Program-made: the position numbers and the translations under genes
Assembly: GCA_944989445.1 (NCBI GenBank)
Contig: CALYLW010000335.1
Location: forward strand, 372,001 to 436,000
DNA length: 64,000 nucleotides
Reading direction: 5' to 3'
From: Ampullaceana balthica
Lineage: Eukaryota; Mollusca; Gastropoda; Lymnaeidae
Notes under the pieces: model-generated
Database searches by the model: none
Seen by the model: the letters and a program-made list of their open reading frames with translations, nothing else
What the model was told of the DNA's origin: nothing
Part shown: positions 1-12,330 of the stretch, piece by piece
Layout: every line of letters begins with the position of its first letter
Position numbering within the stretch: position 1 is the stretch's first letter

Positions 1-2045
1 ATGCCAAGAAGTGCTAGGAAACAGGAAACAGGCACACAAAGAATGGATGACAGCAGGTACGCTGAGTAAAATAGAAGAAAGGAAAAGAAAGAAATCAGAA
101 GTGAATAACAGCCGCACCCGAGCACAGAAAAACAAGGCCCAGAAGGAGTATGCAGATGCTAATAAGGAAGTTAAGAAAAGCATCAAGAGGGACAAGAAGG
201 AATTTGTTGATAAACTTGCTAAAGAAGCAGAGGATGCAGCTCACCAGGGGAACATGAGGGAACTGTTTGATACCATTAAGACGCTGTCAGGGAAATTTAG
301 CAAGGTAGAGAGACCAGTAAAGGACAAAATGGGAAACACCATACCAAGTGACGAGCAACATAGAGGGAGATGGAAGGAGCACTTTGAAGAGCTCCTAAAC
401 AGGCCTGAACCAAGGAACCCACCAGATATCCAACCAGCCGATAATGACCTGCTAATTGACTGTAATAGTCCCACCAAAGAAGAGATTAGCAGGGCCATTG
501 AACAAATGGAAATGGAAAGGCTGCGGGACCCGATGGCATCCCAGCAGAGGCACTGAAGGCGGACTTGGAAACCAGTGTGGAAATGCTGCACCCTCTGTTT
601 ATGAAGATATGGGAAGAGGAGCAAGTTCCTTCCGATTGGAAAGAGGGATACCTTATCAAGATCCAAAAGAAGGGAGACTTAAGCTCCTGCTCGAACTACA
701 GAGGGATCACCCTGCTGTCCATCCCGGGAAAGGTCTTCAACCGTGTACTACTTAACAGGATGAAAAACGCTGTAGACCCTCTGTGCGGGACGAACAAGCT
801 GGCTTTCGCACCAACAGATCCTGCATGGACCAGATAGTGACACTGCGCATCATTCTAGAGCAGTCACTAGAGTGGAACTCACCGCTCTATGTCAACTTTG
901 TTGACTATGAAAAAGCCTTCGACAGTGTTGACAGGCAAACCCTGTGGAGATTGCTAAGGCATTACGGGGTGCCACAGAAGATTACGGATATAATCAGAAA
1001 AATGTACGAAGGGATAAACTGCCGAGTTATCCATGGCCAGCAGGTGACAGATGCGTTCCAGGTGAAGACTGGTGTGAGACAAGGTTGCTTGCTGTCACCA
1101 TTCCTCTTCCTGTTAGCCATTGACTCGGTGATGAAAACATCTACACAGCAGAAAAGGAATGGCATCCAATGGACCTTGTGGGATCAACTGGATGATCTTG
1201 ACTTTGCTGATGATCTTGCCCTTCTTGCACATACCCAACAGCAGATGCAGGAGAAAACAAACAATGTCGCAGCCACTTCTGCTAGCATGGGTCTCAACAT
1301 TCACAAAGGGAAGAGTAAAATCCTCAAGGTTAATGCCACCAGTACATCACCCATTATGTTTGAAGGAGAAGCCCTTGAGAAGGTGGACAGTTTTGTTTAC
1401 CTTGGCAGCGTGGTAGATAAACAAGGTGGTACAGATGCGGACGTCAAAATAAGGATCGGAAAAGCAAGAGCAGCCTTCCAGCAACTCAAGAATGTTTGGG
1501 TCTCTAACAACTTAGGCAGCAAGTTAAAAGTAAGGATTTTTAACGCTATGGTAAATCTGTGCTGCTATATGGAGCCGAGACATGGAGAACAACGGCCGTA
1601 AACTTGACCAGGATCCAGTCCTTCATCAACAACTGTTTAAGAAGGATTCTCAGAATTCACTGGCCAGACAAAATCAGCAACCAGGAACTGTGGCAGCGGA
1701 CAAAACAGAAGCCCATTGAGGAAGAGATTCTCCAGAAGCGGTGGAGGTGGATTGGTCATACACTAAGAAAACCTGCTCCTAACACAACAAAGCAAGCCCT
1801 GAAATGGAACCCACAGGGTAAGCGGAAAAGAGGCCGTCCAAGAAACACTTGGCGCCGAGAATTGGAGGCAGACATCAAGAGAATTGGCCATGAATGGAAG
1901 ATCCTGGAGAAGCTGGCCCAGGATAGAGATGCCTGGAGGTCTCTCGTAGGTGGCCTATGCCCTTGGAGGAATCGCAGACGCCGACGATGATCGGTGGATG
2001 CTTCTCATGGACGAGAAGGCTCAACAAAAAAAAACAAAAAAAAAT
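1..2045 (+). mobile_element. Decayed RTE-like non-LTR retrotransposon, 3' two thirds
   Basis: The reverse transcriptase is spread over several frames: 11-556 (pre-RT), 565-837, 783-1601 and 1559-1990. Recognisable RT blocks include NYRGITLLSIPGKV, YEKAFDSVDRQTLW, GVRQGCLLSPFLF and the catalytic FADD near 1,200-1,215. The C-terminal part has RWRWIGHTLRK and GKRKRGRPRNTWRREL, typical of RTE-like LINEs. The 5' end with the endonuclease lies outside the window. The element ends in an A-rich tail (about 2,027-2,045). At least three frameshifts make it inactive. Assignment to the RTE clade is from resemblance only. Confidence 0.85.
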
Positions 2046-2598
2046 CTATTGATATATTAAGTAGCAATGAGACATCTATAAATCAAGGAAATTCATTTTA
2101 GCAGTATATTTGTCGTTCTTTTTATTTTATATGAAGTATGTATTTGATTATGATTTTTCCCCGAGTCCATAATAAATTACATTTGACTTTGTTTACCCTG
2201 GTTACACTATAAAGTGGCATCAGTATTTTACAATTTACCTCACATTCTGCTTGGTAATACGCTTATAATCATTCTAGATTTTCTTCAGAATTGAATAGTG
2301 TACTTTAATTAACGAAGTGACTATTCGCACGGTTTTGGTCGTGGGGTTAAAGCTGAGTATTATCCGCACATGTCGTTGGCGCATGCGTATTCTAGTGGCT
2401 GGTCACGTTGAAGAAAAAAACGCGCCCGGTGTGGACAAAATAATAGCCGATATCACTCGATTTATTCTAAAATATGTACATTTATATGTCAATACTAATT
2501 AAAATGTCATAAATACTGAAATCTTAAAGTAGCACTGCCATATAAATTGATTGGTGTGTAATTAATGATAATTACTTATAACTTTAAAATAACGAACT

Positions 2599-2672
2599 TT
2601 TCATCAGCGTTGAGTGGTTAATCGATTAGTTCGATTTATCATTATGGTACGCGGATCGAATCCTAAGACGGT
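2599..2672 (+). other. tRNA-like remnant (probable SINE head)
   Basis: Contains an A-box-like GAGTGGTTAATCG and a B-box-like GGATCGAATCC at tRNA spacing, but the stems do not pair well. Probably the head of a decayed tRNA-derived SINE, not a tRNA gene. Confidence 0.35.
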
Positions 2673-2918
2673 CTTACTTGTTAATTTTGTTTTATTGGGG
2701 GGGGGGTGTTTTTTTTAATATACAACCACAGTAAGGATGTTTGAAAACACTCAAGCGGGCTCTTTCCAAGAAACATTTTATTATTCCCCCACCCATGCCT
2801 GTCTTATCTATTCTGTTACAGACTCTCACTTTTAAATTTTTATGCTTTACTGGCTATACCATTATATCGTCTTTTGTTTTTTCATGCTTTAAACTAAATT
2901 AACATAATGGATTTATGA

Positions 2919-2985
2919 TGACCACAGGTACAACCGTACAATGACCACAGGTACAACCGTACAATAACCACAGGTACAATGCTAG
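2919..2985. repeat. 23 bp tandem repeat, 3 copies
   Basis: Unit TGACCACAGGTACAACCGTA plus three bases, at 2,919, 2,942 and 2,965. Confidence 0.8.
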
Positions 2986-3425
2986 TTTTGGGGAGAATAA
3001 TCATTATCCATTTTGATTACAGAGTCTTGTCCAATTATGAATGAAAGCGAATAAAGGTACTGCATAATATATAGAATAAAAGTACAAAGTTGTTTGCACT
3101 GGAACAGTTAATATTATTAATAATAGTATAGTTTTATATCAGCTAAATCCATAGTATTACTAATTAATTAATTAATGATTAATCATTAACTAACTATATC
3201 CAGGTCCGCTCAGATTATTGCTAAAATGGATACAAATATAATATTCCAGACAGTCGAAAGACGGTTAAAATTACAATTGAATTAGTTCGACATTATTCAC
3301 ACTGACAAAACCGTGCGAATAACGCTTGCATTAAATATGTAAAATTTTATAACTGCTTTTTACAAGACTATTTCTAATGTTTTTCCTAATATTTTTATTT
3401 CACAGTTACAGTTATGGCTCTGTAG

Positions 3426-3738
3426 ATTGGGACCTTAGAACATCCCAAGCATGTTCCTGATTACAGGTCTAAACAACCACCTATTGTCTATGTCCCTGAG
3501 TCAACTTATGGTGTCCCTTTTGCTGAATCAACCATCAGAGATGATGGAAAGAAATATGGACTTCTCTTTCATGTTTCAAGTTGCTATTCGGAATTCGCAG
3601 ACTTACTGCTGGAGACTCTTCGAAGCTATGCCTGTATAATTGTTGCCTATATAATTGTCAACAAATGTTCAGAAACTCATTTCATCTTATCATGGACATG
3701 CTAATGCTAAGGAACATGGGACTAGTGCAATTAGATAA
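3426..3738 (+). pseudogene. Orphan coding-like segment, one frameshift
   Basis: Not recognised. After TCTGTAG, which could be a splice acceptor, the frame stays open for 92 codons (to 3,704) and has strong coding texture: PIVYVPESTYGVPFAESTIR, DDGKKYGLLFHVSSC, SEFADLLLETLRSYA. Around 3,690 a one-base shift leads into HGHANAKEHGTSAIR and a stop at 3,736-3,738. There is no start Met, so it is an internal or last exon, or a retrogene fragment. No link to neighbouring genes can be shown. Confidence 0.35.
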
Positions 3739-3849
3739 TGGAATGAACTATTATTATTCAAAGGATTATGCCATTTATGTGCAAGACAGTTCAAATTTTA
3801 GACTTTGCTTTAACTTTTATATTTCTAAAATGTTCAAAAAGGAATATTG

Positions 3850-4900
3850 AGGTAAAAAAAAATCATGGAAGTGATGCATAAATTCCAATAGTTGTAGAAG
3901 AAAGTGAATGAAACTATATCTTTCTAGACCCCACATTTCAACTGAGGAAAGAATGATAACGGTAAGAAAGAAGAAAGATATAATTAGTAAAATATATTTG
4001 GCCGACCACTCGTAACCCTATAACACTCATAACCGAATAACATTTTACAAAATAAGAATTAAATATTTTACTACTATTAACTTATTTTAAGAATATGAAC
4101 AAAGAAAGAAATGTTCACTAAAGTGTGGTTTTAAAATAAATTTGTTATTATCATGTGCATAGAAAACGTCTTATTTTATTTCATAATTAATAGTTTTCAA
4201 CGTTTTTTATCAAATGAAAAATGATTTTTTTGGATAATAATGATTATAAGAATAATATTATGTTATGTTCTGACAATAAAGGCTTAGTTATAGAATTATT
4301 CCATGTTAATATTTATAATTTTTGTAAAAAAGTAAAAAATGGCCATATTTTATGAATGTAAGGATACTCATTTAAAAATAGTCTAAATTTTTCAAATATG
4401 AGCGAAATGCTTTGAATTTTTTATATTACATGTACATGTAGAAATGGATACTGTTGATGGCTATAATAAAGATTTTATGCTTGCTACAAATACTTATTTT
4501 TTTTCCTTCATACAGTTTGTGACATGTTGTGATTTTCTGTACAAAATTTAAATGTAAAAAATTCATTAAAATAATTACAGTTTAAGCTACATTACCACAA
4601 TAGACTTAAATTTGATATTAATAGATAGATAATTCAATTATGAACACAAAAATGCATAACATGCCCTTATTTGTGGTTTTATTCATTAAAATTTTTTTTA
4701 TTCCTGTAACTACCTAAATCAGGTGGAAAAAAGGGGAAAAAACCAATAATATTTGAGAGTTAAGGTTTCCCAACCAGGGAAGCTCGCAACCTCCACATGA
4801 TATCATCAGGTGGAATTTCATGGGGTATGGGCACTGTCTAGAGAGATAACGAGCATTGACTAACATATAATGAATGACATCATACGGTATGTATACAACA
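3850..4900. other. AT-rich intergenic stretch, nothing recognised
   Basis: No open frame with coding texture, no inverted repeats at the scale I can check by eye, and only A/T homopolymers. Confidence 0.6.
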
Positions 4901-4924
4901 CTGTCATGTGAATTGGGTGGTAAC

Positions 4925-5155
4925 CGCTAATCCTATCTATCTATCACAGACGCTCCTTCTGTACCGCATATTATTGAATCCTACGCTTATCCATGGTTTA
5001 TGTCTATTATTGCATTTTATTATAGTTTAAAATGTTGATAGTGTGTTGGTTTTCCAGGTTTGCTCAGGCAACCCATTCCACGCTCGAATTCCAGACGGAA
5101 AGAACGAGAATGTGTATATGTTTGTTCTTGACTGCGGAATAAGAAGATTGTTTTG
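4925..5155 (-). mobile_element. 5'-truncated 3' fragment of the CR1/Jockey-like LINE
   Basis: The minus strand matches the 3' end of the LINE at 51.2-52.8 kb: TTTCCGTCTGGAATTCGAGC, GTGGAATGGGTTGCCTGA, GGAAAACCAACAC, then CATAAACCATGGATAAGCGTA and AGAAGGAGCGTCTGT, ending in a GATAGATAG tail. It covers only the last ~40 codons and the 3' UTR, typical 5' truncation. Confidence 0.85.
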
Positions 5156-5563
5156 ATCCCTAACTTTTTTTGATGGGTTGCTTCAGCTTATCTTTTTGTT
5201 GTTTTCCCAAGTTAGAAATTTGATCAACTATAGTTTGATTTTAATTTTTTTTTAAATGCATACACTCCGTGCACTTCAGTTTTCCTTATGGACTTAACAA
5301 CCACAAACAACTCCATTAGATGTAATGTGTATTTTTCTTCCTTTACTTTATACTTATGCATAAATTCACATTTCCTGTCATCAATTATCTTTATATTTTT
5401 TTATCTGAAATAATTATTTTTTATTTTAAAGAGACTTTGAGACTAATTTAAACAATTACTCAATTAGAAAATATTTTGAAACAATGAATCGGAAGATGTT
5501 TAAAAAATTTTTTTTTAAATTGTTTAAAAAAAAATTAAATTCTAATGTCGAACTTCATTGGGG

Positions 5564-5745
5564 CCGTCCATAAAGTACGTCACGCTTTTTTTAACCACCC
5601 CCCCCCTTTTGTCACATTTTACAACAAATCTTGGACACACCCCCCCCCCTTTTAAAGTACGTCACACATTCGAACAGACATTTCTTTTTTTATTAACAAA
5701 ATAATTAAAATTTAATATAAAACACCGTAACGTCACACATGGCCA
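5564..5745. repeat. Fragment of the GGCCGTCCATAAAGTACGTC foldback family
   Basis: Starts GGGGCCGTCCATAAAGTACG and has the same poly-C/G blocks and TTTTGTCACA motifs as the foldback cluster at 52.8-54.4 kb. Internal copies of AAAGTACGTCAC occur at about 5,571 and 5,655. Confidence 0.6.
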
Positions 5746-5749
5746 GACC

Positions 5750-6360
5750 CCATTCCAAATTAATTAGTTCAAGGACAATGTCCCTCCTTCAACTTGTCCT
5801 CTGGTATATGATATATGTGAAAGATTTATGAGAGAACAATTTAATAGGTACTATTTCCGTCTGTTTAAATTAATCGAAACCTAATTTAAACACATTTTGA
5901 AAATTTACTCCGAACTTAAACCAAGAAAGCTCACTCTTTCAGCCAAACTGGTTTTAAATTAATTTTTTTAAATGTTTATTAATATTCATAAAAATTTGTA
6001 TTAAGTTTCTCAGCCCTGTACATGATAGAGAGTTGAGATGAGCCCCCCACGCTTTTATGTGCAGTGGATAGGTTCACTGATTTCACCTGTTATCAAAGAA
6101 AATGGTTCTTTTCTTCTTTTTAGAGCACTTTATATATGTAAATAAAAGCGTGTCCTTTTTAAAAGAAAGATTTTTTAAAATATTTTATTTTCCACTTTTA
6201 GTATACATTTTTTAAAAATTAATCTTTCGACATAATCAATTCAATTTAATTAGTCAAACTTCATTGTCAATATGCCTAACTTAAATGTGATAGTGGTAAA
6301 AAAGATAGATTACTACAAAGATAAATTAGAAATTTATGTACTAAAAGAAAAAAACAGTTT
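5750..6360. other. AT-rich stretch, nothing recognised
   Basis: No coding texture or clear repeat was seen. Confidence 0.5.
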
Positions 6361-6367
6361 CCCCAAC

Positions 6368-6440
6368 TGAAAATTGAACCACGTACCTCCAGGTCGGCAA
6401 TCGATCACACTAACGATTTCACCAGCAGGCCTGACGGAAT
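6368..6440 (-). other. tRNA-like remnant
   Basis: On the minus strand an A-box-like GCTGGTGAAATCGTTAGTG and a B-box-like GTGGTTCAATTTTC are spaced as in a tRNA. The arms are imperfect, so a SINE head or tRNA pseudogene is more likely than a working tRNA. Confidence 0.35.
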
Positions 6441-6773
6441 GTCGCTTTTTAAAAACATATAATAAAAAGTCTTTATAAACCACTTCTGACATCAGCACAT
6501 TGAAATTACTTGTATCCCTCTAGCGCGAATTGAGGTATGGTTCACTGATGTGAGTAATAATCTATTTATCTGTATATGTAATTCTCTACGTCGCCCAACC
6601 ATGCGGGACACCTCGCACGCACGCTGACTCTCTAACTCTCCTCCCGCCCCCTTCACCAAAGCGAGTATGTGCAAACGAGCATGACGAATGACCCTCGCTG
6701 GGGTCGACCAATATCTCGAGACCAACAATGGTCGTCATTGCATTCACTTGCATTGTTCCTTCACAGAATAACG

Positions 6774-6845
6774 TGACATTCGTAGTGTACTGGTTATCAC
6801 ATCCGCCTTATACGGGCAGGTCCTGGGTTCAAGCCCAGCGAAAAC
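6774..6845 (+). other. tRNA(Val)-like pseudogene or SINE head
   Basis: Resembles eukaryotic tRNA-Val along its length: GTAGTGTACTGGTTATCAC (D arm and A box), CGCCTTATACG where Val has CGCCTTACACG, and GGTCCTGGGTTCAAG (B box). The anticodon stem has mismatches, the T loop is one base short and the acceptor strands pair poorly. Confidence 0.45.
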
Positions 6846-7084
6846 ATTTTTGTTTTTAATTTTTAAAAATGTGTGTTTGTGCCCGTTCTTTTACCCTTAT
6901 TACCAACATGGCTGACCCTTGCTAGGGTCGGCCAATCACAGTAAATTATGATACAATGCATTGTCATCCGATGGTAAATTTTGTGGGTAAAAGTTTGAGA
7001 TCTCTAGGGCCATCAGAAGTGGTTTAATTTTACGTTACAAGATTTGATGGAGGGATGGGTAGATACAACATTAAAACTTGAACT

Positions 7085-7923
7085 ATCCCTTAACCCGTTG
7101 TTGGGTCGTTGGGGCATCATCGTGAACTGCTCACTAACACACTCCATTTGTCGCGGTCTTTGCTGCCCTTTGAGAGTCGCTGAATGACTGGCCGGTCCAC
7201 TCTTTGATATCGTCCTCCCATCTCTTCTTTTATCTGCCTCTTTTCCTTCCTCCCTGGACCGTGCCTTGCAATATAGTTTTTGCGAGACCTCCAGTTCTTG
7301 TCACGTGTCCGTACCATCGTAATTGCCTCTTCTTAATGGAGGTGAGAAGGTACTCGTAGGGGCCAATGACAGTACTTATTGTGTTGCGGAACCCTTCGTT
7401 TGTGATGTGCGCTGTGTAGGAGATGTTCAATATCTTTCTGAAACATCTCATCTCTAGCGCATTGATTCTTCTTTGGAGGTCTGCAGTGAGCGTCCAAGCC
7501 TCACAACCATACAAGAAGACCGACATCGCCAGAGAGCGCAATTAGCCGGATCTTTGATCTCAGGGAGAGCTTCTTGCTTTGCCAGATGTGATTTAATTTG
7601 CTCAATGCTGCCATTGTTTGGGCTATTCTGTCAAGAATTTCTGGCTTTGAGCCTTCGTCGGATATTATGGCCCCTAGATATTTGAAGGTGGAGACTTCTT
7701 CGAGTTTTTGCCCGTTTATCCGAATCTCACTTGTGAATTTACTATTTGCCATGACCGTGGTCTTTTCTGTATTGATTTCCATGCCGTACGCCTTTTCTGA
7801 TTTCTCTAGCTTTGCAAGGAATTCTTTTAGTTCGTCCTCGCTACCAGATAGGCCGTCTATGTCATCGGCGAAGCGTAGGTTGGTTATACTTCTCCCTCCG
7901 ATGCTGACTGTTCCGACATGGTC
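7085..7923 (-). mobile_element. Non-LTR retrotransposon fragment (RT palm end and C-terminal region)
   Basis: Reading right to left, the minus strand encodes the RT catalytic block NLRFADDIDGLSGSEDELKEF, then FKYLGAIISDEGSKPEIL, then after a frameshift near 7,520 LYGCEAWTLTADLQRRINAL and RQLRWYGHVTRTGGLA, and after a second shift near 7,240 a Lys/Arg-rich end with DRDKWSVLV. It is the 3' part of a LINE distinct from the one at 1-2,045. It is 5'-truncated or cut off at the hAT MITE that begins at 7,932. Confidence 0.8.
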
Positions 7924-7931
7924 TTCTAGCA

Positions 7932-8117
7932 CAGTGCTTCTCAAACTTTTTAGTATGGTGGACCGGAAGGAATTTTTTCCATTGCACCAGGGACCGGTGC
8001 ACTATTTTCCCTGCACTGACAATTTTTTGCGGTCATTTTTTGAGAACATCTGCGGACCGGCAGCGGATGGCCCACGGACCGGCACCGGTCCGCGGACCAC
8101 CACTTTGAGAAGCACTG
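7932..8117. mobile_element. hAT MITE, 186 bp, with 8 bp target duplication
   Basis: Ends are CAGTGCTTCTCAAA and TTTGAGAAGCACTG, flanked on both sides by TTCTAGCA (7,924-7,931 and 8,118-8,125). The interior is rich in GGACCGG motifs. The same family occurs at 42,841-43,097. It is inserted at the 5' edge of the LINE fragment. Confidence 0.9.
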
Positions 8118-8240
8118 TTCTAGCACAACTGATCTTCAACTGCTGCTGTGTTGTTTATAAGTCTGGTGACACGTGTTTATTGCATGGCCTAATCCTGCGT
8201 TTTACGATTGCGATACATAGATATCGTATTTCTCACAACA

Positions 8241-11200
8241 CAGTGGCGTAGCGAGGGGGGGGCAGGGGGGGACATATGTCCCCGGGCGCCACGTTAAGGG
8301 GCGCCAAAATGAGTATTAAAACTCATTACTTAATTTTATTTTGATGTGAACTATTGTATCCCAAATATGTTTGCAAGATTTAATTTTGGAGCTCCGAAAA
8401 TATCTTCATTACAAACTAGTTGGCAAGCATGATTTTGGCGCCCCATTGAGCGTTACGGGGCGCCAATCCACTCATAAATAAATGACACATCCACAATGAT
8501 GAATTTCTGACGGCGTTTAAAACAAAAACAGTGAGTTGCTGGGAGTGAGACTAGGGGAGCAGTAAGCGGCAAAGGCGATTCTATTAATAGAACAGACAGA
8601 TACGTCACTAAAAGCAACCAAAATGACCAAGACAAGAAAAAGGAGTGGCTTAAAGCAGTGGTTCTCAACCTGAGGTCTGCGGAGCACCAGTGGTCCGCGA
8701 GCACAGCATGAAATTTAAGCACTGTATTATCATCGAGGAAGTCTAGAAAGTTAAAGAATTACGCAGACTTAAAATATATTTTTGATTTGGCCTAAATAGT
8801 TTTTTAAATGTTATCAAGGCTCGTCTATTAAATTCTCGTCTCTTTGATTTCTTATGTTCGAATATGAATCTTAAAAATTAACAGTTGCTGATGTATACTG
8901 AAGTTCGCTGGTTATCAGACTGTTTAAAGAACGTGATGACGTATGAGAGTTTCTTGTAGAAAAAACTCAAAGCCTGTTGATCATTTGAACCATAGCTTAT
9001 GGGTTGCTGTTCTGGCTTACTTGGTTGAAATTTTTGAAGAACTCAATAAACATAATTCAACTCGGCAAGGAAAGCAGACACATTTAATTACTCTCAGTGA
9101 CAAAGTGTCTGCTTTTACGAAAAATCTTGATCTTTGGAAAAGAAGATTATTTCAAGGTAACTTTGAGATGTTTGATCAAGTGTATGAAACCACCGAGAAA
9201 CCAGAAAATGCTGAAATAAATAAACAGACTGTTGATAAATTTGATTTCTGGTCATATTCAATCAATGCAGAACCAATTTTAATTCTACTTTTGTGATTTT
9301 TAACGTTCAGTGGTTTTTCGTGGGTGTCCAGTCCTAATCTCGCACACATTCACTCATCAAATAAAAAAAGTGGCCAACATCGTAATTAAACCAATTCATT
9401 GAATTGACCAGCGATACCACTTTGAATATGTTGCACCAGAAAGTGGGCTTAATGAAATTTTGAGTACTCCTAACTGTCTCAGCTAGCTTTTAAAATACGT
9501 TTACCCTTTGCAACTTTGTGAAAGTGGATTTTCTGCATTGCTTAAAATAAAAACAAAACATCGTTCGTACTAAATAATTAATATGGCAGTCTTTTTAATA
9601 CAAACTACTGTTTATGACTTAAAGTGTGTTTTTTATAGTAAGCAAGTAGAATTAAATAAGAAGACTATGAGACTAATATAAATGACATTTGTTCGTTACA
9701 AAAGAAAGCCATTACTATATTGTTTTTGGAGCACGCAAATCGTAGCATATTAGTATAGTTTTACAAACTAACATGTATATTACTTATAGCTAGCTATATA
9801 CACAGTATAATTATATTTAACTTTCCAGCACGGCAGTAGCACAATTTTTAGCAGTGGTCCGTAGCTAAGACACACATTTTTCAAGTGGTAATTGAATCTC
9901 AAAAGGTTGAGAACCACTGGCTTACAGAATGGTCAATTCACGTCCCTTTGCTGCATGCTGTGACTCTTTTAAAAAATCTTACTTCCCCAATCCCAATGTG
10001 GAGGGAGTAAAGTAGGGGAGAGGAGGGAAGGTCTCTCCTCTCACGGGCTTCCATCGGTATGTCAAAGCAAGTTGGATTCCTTTCATATGAAACAGCAGAC
10101 ACCGTCTCTCTTTCCTGTCTCTCTGTGATCAAACTTGTTGCTCAATATGATCCACTGTTAGAAAAACACCTACAACATGCCCGAGATAATCCAGTTTCAG
10201 TATATTATTTATCACCGGAAATCCAAAATGAATTTATCCACCTACTTACATCGACTGTAAGGAATCAGCTGTTGAGTGAAATCAGAAAAAAACAAGTACT
10301 ACGTTATCTTACTTGACTCAACATTCGATCTAAGACACCGGGAACAGTTTTCTCAAGTCATCAGATTTGTGGATGTGGATTTTAAAACTAAAAAAAGTAA
10401 CCATCAAATAAACATTTTTAGGTTTTGCACAGATACATTCCAAAGACGCAGCAAACCTGCTTGAAAGAGTTATCGTAGAGAAACTGGAATCTAATAGCAC
10501 ACCACTAACCGACTGTCGGTCACAATGTTATGACCATTCTGCTGTAATGACTGGGCATATATCCGGCCTTCAACAGCGAATATGTGCCAGAAATCACAGA
10601 ACATTGTGCATCAACTACGACAACCACAGCTTAAACTTAGCAAGAGTACACTCAGATAAACAGGATCCAGTTACTATCATGTTATTTTGGAACAGTTGAA
10701 AGTATAATTTTTTTTTCTCTCGTTCAACAACTCGTTGGGAAGAATTAAAAAGAGTTGTGCCAATCACAATGAAGAGGGAGTGTGAAACATGTTGGAGTGC
10801 ACGATCAGAAGCTGTTAAAGCTATTTATGAGGACTAGATGAACTGTTAGGGCTGTTGGAAAAATTATTAGAACATAAAAATATGACGCCTGACACCAGAA
10901 GTGATACAGAAGCTTTGCTGGGAGGTATATTAAACTTTAACTTCCTATTTTTGTTACATTTCTGGTACATCATACTTGGGAAAATTGATTCTGTCCAGAA
11001 ACGGTTGCAGAATCCTACTTTGAATTTCAATGAAGCAGCATCTGATCGCTTGAGCCAGAAATTGTCAACATTCGTGATAATTTGAGCCAGATTGCGGTAG
11101 ACAATGGAAAAGAAGATGAACAACTTTGGGAATCGAGGTTGACAGAAGGATTAGACTACATCGGAGGATGCCTGGAGAATTAACAAGAGATGAAGGACTT

Positions 11201-11989
11201 TCTGCAGAAGAAGAAATTTCACTTGATATGAACAGCGTAATTGATAAACTCCAAAAAGAGATATCAATACGGTTTTTACGCCTAAAAAACCTATACAACT
11301 AATTTGGATTTTTACTAGACGTCAAAACTCTTCTTGCTGAGACAAAAGTCGATACACTTCTTTAAATTGCATAGATTTTGCTAATTTCTACGACACTGAC
11401 GTCAATTGTCACGAATTGTGCACAGAAACCGGAGACTGAAACATGCTTCTCAGTACCCAGACTGAAGTTCTATCGGACACTCCTTTGGATCTTCTTGGTT
11501 TTATTGTTTCATATTTATGGAGATGACGTATTTCTGAATCTGTGCATTTCACTTCAAATACTTCTAACAATTGCTGTTTCAACTGAAACTGTGAGCGGTC
11601 CTTCAGCAAACTGAATGCTTATTTTGTCTAATTTACGTGATCAATGGGACAAGATCGTCTTAGGGATCTTGCACTTCTTAGCATCGAAAGAGAAACACTT
11701 GAGAATATTAATTTTGACAACGTGATGGACGAGTTTGCGCCATTCAAATCAAGGAGGATTAATTTTTTGTAGACTATGTCTATTCGATTCATGTATAATT
11801 TGTATAATTTTTTTTCAAATAAATTGTTTACAACCGTAATGAGAAATATAATTGTGTATTCTATTTCATTAAAATACCAAATGCTTCGAAAATGAACCAT
11901 ATAAACCATAAAATTTCTTCTTTTGTCCGACAAGGGGCGCAGATTTTGTGTCATGTCCCCGGGCGCACATTACCCTCGCTACGCCACTG
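8241..11989 (+). mobile_element. ZMYM1-type hAT transposon, decayed, 3.75 kb
   Basis: Perfect 17-base ends CAGTGGCGTAGCGAGGG (inverted at 11,973-11,989) are flanked by identical 8 bp target duplications TCACAACA (8,233-8,240; 11,990-11,997). The plus strand keeps pieces of a hAT transposase of the DUF4371/ZMYM1-like type: IKLVAQYDPLLEKHLQHA (about 10,120), the catalytic-region block LLDSTFDLRHREQFSQVI (about 10,310), CRSQCYDHSAVMTGHISG (about 10,515), LLGGILNFNFLFLLHFW (about 10,915), and the C-terminal dimerisation block LALLSIERETLENINFD (about 11,665). Several frameshifts and stops, plus a nested second hAT, make it inactive. Confidence 0.9.
8656..9919 (+). mobile_element. Second hAT element nested inside the first
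   Basis: Ends CAGTGGTTCTCAACCT and AGGTTGAGAACCACTG, flanked by GCTTAAAG (8,648-8,655) and GCTTACAG (9,920-9,927), an 8 bp duplication with one later mismatch. The interior encodes a partial transposase at 8,943-9,296 (SLWVAVLAYLVEIFEELNKH, DKVSAFTKNLDLWKRRLFQG) of the Charlie/ZBED5-like hAT type. It splits the older hAT and so is younger. Confidence 0.9.
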
Positions 11990-11997
11990 TCACAACA

Positions 11998-12330
11998 ATA
12001 AAGTGGCAACTTAGCGATCAATAAGTTTATATGTTATTTGCACATTATCGTTGCCTTTAATTTTGTTTACCTAAACAGCAAGCATCGCTTACACCTCGAG
12101 TGTATCTGAATGATGAATTGGAAATCAGAAATTATATGCCTAATAACACATCGAATAATATGTAAATAAATAAGTATCAGCTAAAAAAAAATATCCACTG
12201 GTTTACATAATTGAAAGAAGTGCAACTATTTTTCCTTATATTTAAAAGTTTGAAGGAAATCATGCGATATTGCTTTTAAAGTTCACATTACTTATTTAAT
12301 TAATTTGTAAAAAACAAAAAGAAATAAAAA
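11998..12330. other. AT-rich stretch, nothing recognised
   Basis: Between the hAT target duplication and the 500 bp array; no coding texture or repeat seen. Confidence 0.5.

Larger units (their letters stand above)
2322..3321. mobile_element. Element with inverted terminal repeats flanked by TA
   Basis: TTCGCACGGTTTTG at 2,324 is matched by its complement CAAAACCGTGCGAA ending at 3,319, and TA stands on both outer sides, as for Tc1/mariner-like insertions. No transposase can be seen, so it is a non-autonomous element of about 1 kb. It holds a tRNA-like remnant and a small 23 bp tandem repeat. Confidence 0.65.

Noticed and set aside
6774..6845. Functional tRNA gene
   Set aside because: Anticodon stem mismatches, short T loop and unpaired acceptor strands; treated as pseudogene or SINE head.
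7598..8251. 217-residue plus-strand frame
   Set aside because: Antisense of the LINE fragment fused with the hAT MITE; the sense strand carries recognisable RT blocks.
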